Assembly: GCA_029204225.1 (NCBI GenBank)
Contig: CM055097.1
Coordinates: 51,060,195 to 51,124,194 of the forward strand
Direction of reading: 5' to 3'
Length of the DNA: 64,000 nucleotides
Source of the DNA: Diphasiastrum complanatum
Taxonomy: Eukaryota > Streptophyta > Lycopodiopsida > Lycopodiales > Lycopodiaceae
Shown here: positions 59,771-64,000 of the stretch, piece by piece
Layout: every line of letters starts with the position of its first letter
Position numbering within the stretch: position 1 is the first letter of the stretch
Notes under the pieces: model-generated
Told to the model about the DNA's origin: nothing
What the model saw: the letters and a program-made list of their open reading frames with translations, nothing else
The model's database searches: none
Made by a program: the position numbers and the translations under genes

Positions 59771-61046
59771 GAAGGAAGACACTATTGCAAGTGATGGAGA
59801 GGGATCTCTTATGGTCTCTAGTTTCTCATCTACTCCTTTCAAGAAGGACGGCCTATGGTATATTGATAGTGGAGCCTCTTCACATATGTGTAGCTCCAAG
59901 GACTCTTTCTCTTCTATAGCACCTTATGATGGAGTCAAGAAATCAATATACACTGCAAATGATTTTCAATGTCCTATTGAAGGCATAGGGAACATTCCCT
60001 TGAAGCTTGCGTCCTCTAAAGTTCTTTCTCTCTCTAAAGTTCTTTATGTACCTAAGCTTACTAAGAATCTTATTAGTGTTGGCCAATTGCTTGATAATGG
60101 CCTTGATGTAAAATTCAATGTTGATACTTGCACTATCAAGAAGAATGATGAGATACTTGCATTAGGATCTAGATTTGGAGGCATCTATAAATTAGATCCA
60201 AATGAGTATGTGAATGCTTGTAATGTTGCTCTTGTGAACAAGCTCTCTATGGAGGAATTATGGCATAGGAGGTTGGGACATCCCAACTACAAATCCATGC
60301 TCTCTATGATCAAAGAGGCCAAAGCTATTGGCTTGCCAAAGTTATTCTCCAAGAAGATCAAGCCTTGTGAGGCTTGTGCTATTGCTAAATCTCACAAAAA
60401 GCCATTTACAAGATCTTCTATCAAAAGCAAGCATCCTTTGGAGTTAATCCACTCCGATGTGCATTTCTCATCAACTATAAGCAAGGGAGGAGCCACTTAT
60501 TTTGTTACTTTCATTGGTGATTTCACAAGATTCACTTGGATATATCTTCTTGCTTCTAAATCTATGGTGTTTGATCATTTCCTTATTTTCAAAGCTTATG
60601 TAGAGAAGCAATTCTCATTCAAGATTAAAGCTCTTAGAAGTGATGGAGGTGGTGAATATATCTCCTATAAATTTCATAATTTTTCTGAGCTTGAAGGCAT
60701 CAAAAGAGAGTCCTCTTGTGCCTACTCTCCATCTCAAAATGGAGTGGCCGAGAGAAAGAATAGATCTCTATGTGAATGTGCAAAATCTATAAGAATTGAG
60801 ACATCTTTGCCCAAAGATTTTTTGGGAGAAGCCATTAATTGTGCAAATTATCTTTGCAATAGGCTCCCACATATAGCTCTTGGAGGAAAGTCACCATATG
60901 AAATCTTATATTTGAAGAAGCCTAAGGTTGATTACCTTAGAGTTTTTGGATGCATATGCTTTGCCCATATTCCCTTGGAAACAAGGAAGAAGGAAGATCC
61001 TAGTGCATGCAAAGGGATCATGGTTGGATACTCATCCACCATATAG
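59711..61046 (+). CDS. Element D protease and integrase
   Basis: The frame is open from the zinc-knuckle remnant. Protease: YIDSGASSHMCSSKD with the DSGA active site (about 59860). GAG-pre-integrase zinc finger: ELWHRRLGHPNYKSM ... CEACAIAKSH. Integrase core: first Asp in LIHSDVHF, second in LRSDGGGEY, Glu in NGVAERKNR, so the DDE triad is complete. This enzyme inserts element cDNA into the host genome. After GIMVGYSST a small deletion brings TAG in frame. Confidence 0.9.
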
Positions 61047-61872
61047 AGTCTTTGTACTCTCTACTTCTCAAGTTATTGAAAGTAGCTTTCATGAAGATCA
61101 ACACTCATCTTTTGAAGAGGCCGAGATCAAGAAGCCTATGGATGCATTACCAATTATTGATTTTGAAGACAATCATGATGTGATGGGGTCGAGATTTGAA
61201 GAAGACTCTCCTCGGATTTTCTCACCAAGAAGATCCATGAGAGATAGATCCGAGACTAAGAGGCTCTCATATGTTGACAAAGGCAAACAAGTGGATCTTG
61301 ATTCCACTAATTATGTTTTTTATGTCTCTCATGAAGAGCCAAAGAATGTACAAGAGGCACTCAATACCAAGGAGTGGTATGATGCCATGAAGCAAGAGTA
61401 TGATGCATTGATCACCAACAATACTTGGGAGCTTGTGGATCCTCCATCCAACAAGCATGTGATTGGTTGCAAGTGGGTATTTCGGATCAAGTTTAATCAT
61501 GATGGCACCATCAACAAGCATAAAGCAAGATTATGTGCCAAAGGATTTGCTCAAATCCATGGTCTTGATTATGAGGAGACCTTTGCACCCGTTGCAAAGA
61601 TGGTGACAATAAGAATTCTTATTTCTCTTGCTTGTTTTTTCAAGTGGAAGGTGTTCCAATTAGATGTATCCAATGCTTTTCTAAATGGTTATCTTGAGGA
61701 GGAGATCTATATGGAACAACCTCAAGGATTCATCAAGGATGAGTCCAAAGTGTGCTTGCTCTTCAAAAGTCTTTATGGACTCAAGCAAGCACCAAGATCA
61801 TGGTATTCAAGACTTAATTCTTTTCTTATCTCACTAGGATTTACTCTTAGTGACTATGATCCTTCCATGTAT
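61047..61872 (+). pseudogene. Element D integrase C-terminus and RT N-terminal half
   Basis: After the frameshift the frame resumes with YRVFVLSTSQVIESSFHEDQ, an acidic linker, then RT: NVQEALNTKEWYDAMKQEYD, GCKWVFRIKFNHDGTINKHK, FAPVAKMVTIRILISLA, and FQLDVSNAFLNGYLEEEIYM with the first catalytic Asp. It ends SLYGLKQAPRSWYSRLNS and DPSMYQYL, where the inserted gag segment begins. Confidence 0.9.
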
Positions 61873-62255
61873 CAATACCTGTAGGCTTCTCACTCTTAGG
61901 AATCAAATCTTTCAAAGTAGCCAAAAGAGTGATGAGAGTGCATCTAGTTATGTTTTGAGAGTAAAAGCTATTCATAGAGAACTTGCTTGTATTGGTGATT
62001 CTATCAATCAAAATGAGCTGGTCCAAGTCATTCTCAATGGCTTGAGAAGTGAATTTGATAACCTTTCCAATCCTATGGCATTGAGGAGGAGCTACCAAGT
62101 TTAGAGGCTCTCCAAAGTGTGCTAATTTCAGAAGAATCAAGACTAGAGTACAAGCTCTTGAGGATGGACAAGCTTTCTCTCACTCATAATGATGACAAAG
62201 CTCTCTTTGCCAAGGATAAGCACAAAGGGAGGAGCAAGAACCAACATCAACAATC
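61873..62255 (+). pseudogene. Gag segment inserted in RT of element D
   Basis: RLLTLRNQIFQSSQKSDESA, then SYVLRVKAIHRELACIGDSI and NQNELVQVILNGLRSEFDNL are gag, not RT. A frameshift follows, then LEALQSVLISEESRLEYKLL and KHKGRSKNQHQQSS, the basic gag region before the zinc knuckle. This is the middle of gag missing at 59712. At the left junction both parent sequences share AATACCT. Confidence 0.92.
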
Positions 62256-63245
62256 CTCAATATTGTCATTCTTCTAATTTATGTTGATGACATTATTCTT
62301 TGTGGAAGTTGTATCAAGCTAGTTGATGAAGCTAAGCTAGCAATTGGATGTGAGTTTAAAATGCAAGATCTAGGAGAGATACATTACATCCTAGGCCTAG
62401 AAATTGATTTTTATAAAAATCATGTCTTTATATGCCAATCTAGATATGCTCACTCTATGTTGAAAAAATTCCATATGGAGAATTCTAAGAGCATAGATAC
62501 TCCAATGGAGCAAATTGTAAAAGATCCTAATAAAGGTGATGAAAGATCCTTTGAGGACATCACACTTTTTAGGAGTCTTGTAGGCTCCTTGATTTGGCTT
62601 ACCATTACTAGGCCCGATCTAAGTTTTTGTGTGCACAAATTGAGTCAATTTATGCAAGATCCTAAGATCCATCATTGGAAGATGGCCAAGAGGATTCTAA
62701 GATATGTCTCTTCATCTTGTGATCATGGTCTACTTTATAAAAGTTAAGATCTATCCATTGTTGGCTACTCGGATTCGGACTTTGCAAGTGACAAGATGGA
62801 TCGAAAGTCTATTAGTGCATACACTATCTTTCTTGGAGGCAATCTAATATCTCGGCTTTCCAAAAAGCAAGATACTATATCTCTCTCTTCATGTGAGGCC
62901 GAGTACAAAGCACTCACTACAACTACCAAAGAGGTGCTTTGGATCAAGAGGTTATTAATGGAGCTAAAGTGCATCAAGGAAGATGATCTACCAATGATCA
63001 AGTGTGATAACATCTCGGCCCAAGCTCTTGCCAGTAATCCCATATTTCATGCAAGAAGCAAGCACATAGAAGTAGCACACCATTTTGTGAGAGAAAAGCT
63101 TATTGGAGGAGAAATCTATTTGGAGCATGTCAAATCATCCTCTTGTATTGCCGATCTACTCACCAAGCCTTTGAGCAAAAGTGCTTTCATCAAGCATAGA
63201 TCTAATCTTGGAGTTATATCAAGATCAATGCTTAAATCTTCATAG
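62256..63245 (+). pseudogene. Element D RT C-terminal half and RNase H
   Basis: RT resumes with LIYVDDIILCG (catalytic YVDD), MQDLGEIHYILGLEIDFYKN and SLVGSLIWLTITRPDLSF. A TAA at about 62746 follows YKS. RNase H: GYSDSDFASDKMDRKSISAY, LSKKQDTISLSSCEAEYKAL, CDNISAQALASNPIFHARSK and DLLTKPLSKSAFIKHRSNLG, ending SMLKSS and a stop. Apart from the stop the domain is intact. Confidence 0.92.
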
Positions 63246-63248
63246 ATA

Positions 63249-63263
63249 ATTTTTTAGGAGGAG
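63249..63263 (+). promoter_or_regulatory. Polypurine tract of element D
   Basis: TTTTTTAGGAGGAG directly precedes the 3' LTR. The purine run primes plus-strand DNA synthesis in LTR elements. Confidence 0.8.
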
Positions 63264-63997
63264 TGTGAAGAATTGAAAAAGATTATCTATGTTAGATATA
63301 GGGGTCTTATGTTTTTTATATCAAGCATCTAGGTGTAGGATGTTGATAGGAACAAATTTGGCATAGATGGCAAATTATGCATTTCCACTTGTAATGCCAC
63401 TATTGAGCCAAAATAGAGTAAGAGGCTGAACTCATGCCAATTAGAGTGTAGACAAGTGTAATGCATTTGTTTGATGAATTCTAAGAGTTCTAATAGGATT
63501 TAGAGGTGGAACCATGTGAGGTCCAATAGGAATTTGAGGTTTGCTTGAAAATAGTCCATTAGAATTAAGAGGTGCATGGATCAATGCCCAATAGAATTAA
63601 GAGGTGACAAAGTGTGGTCCAATCATAGTTAAGCATAGTGGTAGCTCGTGGATCTACTAGTATCATTGTACCCCTCATTTTGGATCTAATTGATTTGGAG
63701 ATTGTGTGGATTTTGTGTGTTATTGGATTTCTAGCTTTCCCTCTCTACCTGAGAGCTCATGATGATTTTCTCTCTCTACCCAAGGAGAGCAGCTTGTTTT
63801 TACTTAGAATAATTTTTTAATACTTCCCACACATGTGAGTGAGAGTTGGAAGTGATTAAATGCATGTAGTAGTGTGTTTTTGCCATAGAATCAAAGATAG
63901 ATCTTGAATCTCAATCTAGTCTTGATCTTGGTGCATCTACACACCTTAGAAGATCACAAGTACATGTTGTGGACAGTCCACAAGTGTGAAATCAACA
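63264..63997 (+). mobile_element. 3' LTR of element D
   Basis: TGTGAAGAATTG ... GAAATCAACA, complete, ending three bases before the window edge. The ACACGTGTGAG motif of the 5' LTR is ACACATGTGAG here. Confidence 0.93.
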
Positions 63998-64000
63998 AAA

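Larger units (their letters stand above)
57965..63997 (+). mobile_element. Near-complete Ty1-copia element D
   Basis: Two LTRs (735 and 734 bases), primer site, leader, gag, pol and purine tract in order. The 5' flank ends AAAGT, and the three visible bases after the 3' LTR are AAA, compatible with a 5-base target duplication cut by the window edge. Gag is truncated, pol has a frameshift and a stop, and a gag segment sits inside RT. In the first 195 bases the LTRs differ at about eight places by eye, so insertion is not very recent. Confidence 0.92.

Overview
This is nuclear DNA of a plant, AT-rich and dominated by repeats. The evidence is a plant-type EH-domain (EHD) gene split by introns, many Ty1-copia LTR retrotransposons with an initiator-Met tRNA primer site (TGGTATCAGAGC), a short run of the plant telomere motif AAACCCT, and very long (GA)n, (TA)n and (AC)n microsatellites. 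The long introns and nested, decayed elements suggest a large genome. I cannot name the species or the clade.

Layout. 1-5 kb: microsatellites, a (TA)-cored hairpin element and minisatellites. 5.3-5.9 kb: an unrecognised decayed reading frame. 7.2-14.9 kb: exons of an EHD-family gene. The two 5' exons and three 3' exons are well preserved, but I cannot find the exons for the dynamin-like GTPase domain. Its 5.6 kb first intron holds a decayed antisense gag. 17.4-20.5 kb: a tandem duplication whose copies have separately expanded microsatellites. 22-23 kb: a (GA)n-based array. 24-29.4 kb: a mosaic of copia pieces. 31.7-34.5 kb: two antisense copia remnants. 34.5-38.5 kb: a copia element with LTRs and gag that has lost its integrase core and the RT YVDD region. 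58-64 kb: an almost complete copia element with both LTRs, in which a gag segment has moved into the RT region.

The most interesting part is 39.1-48.7 kb. Two diverged direct repeats of about 1.1 kb flank a block with three decayed, intron-containing genes that I cannot assign to a standard plant gene. On the minus strand (42507-40806), one reading frame encodes a histone H3-like histone fold, then a basic/proline-rich linker, then further exons resembling a Ulp1 (C48) cysteine protease. A plus-strand acidic protein (43816-44800) and a second minus-strand multi-exon gene (46955-45284) lie beside it. Ulp1-type proteases are common cargo of eukaryotic DNA transposons, so this may be the remains of a large Ulp1-bearing element that acquired an H3-like domain. 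That is inference.

Almost every protein-coding feature here has stops, frameshifts or deletions, so the window is mainly a record of transposon decay. Several unrelated LTRs carry clustered palindromes with a CACGTG (G-box) core, which may be shared promoter elements.
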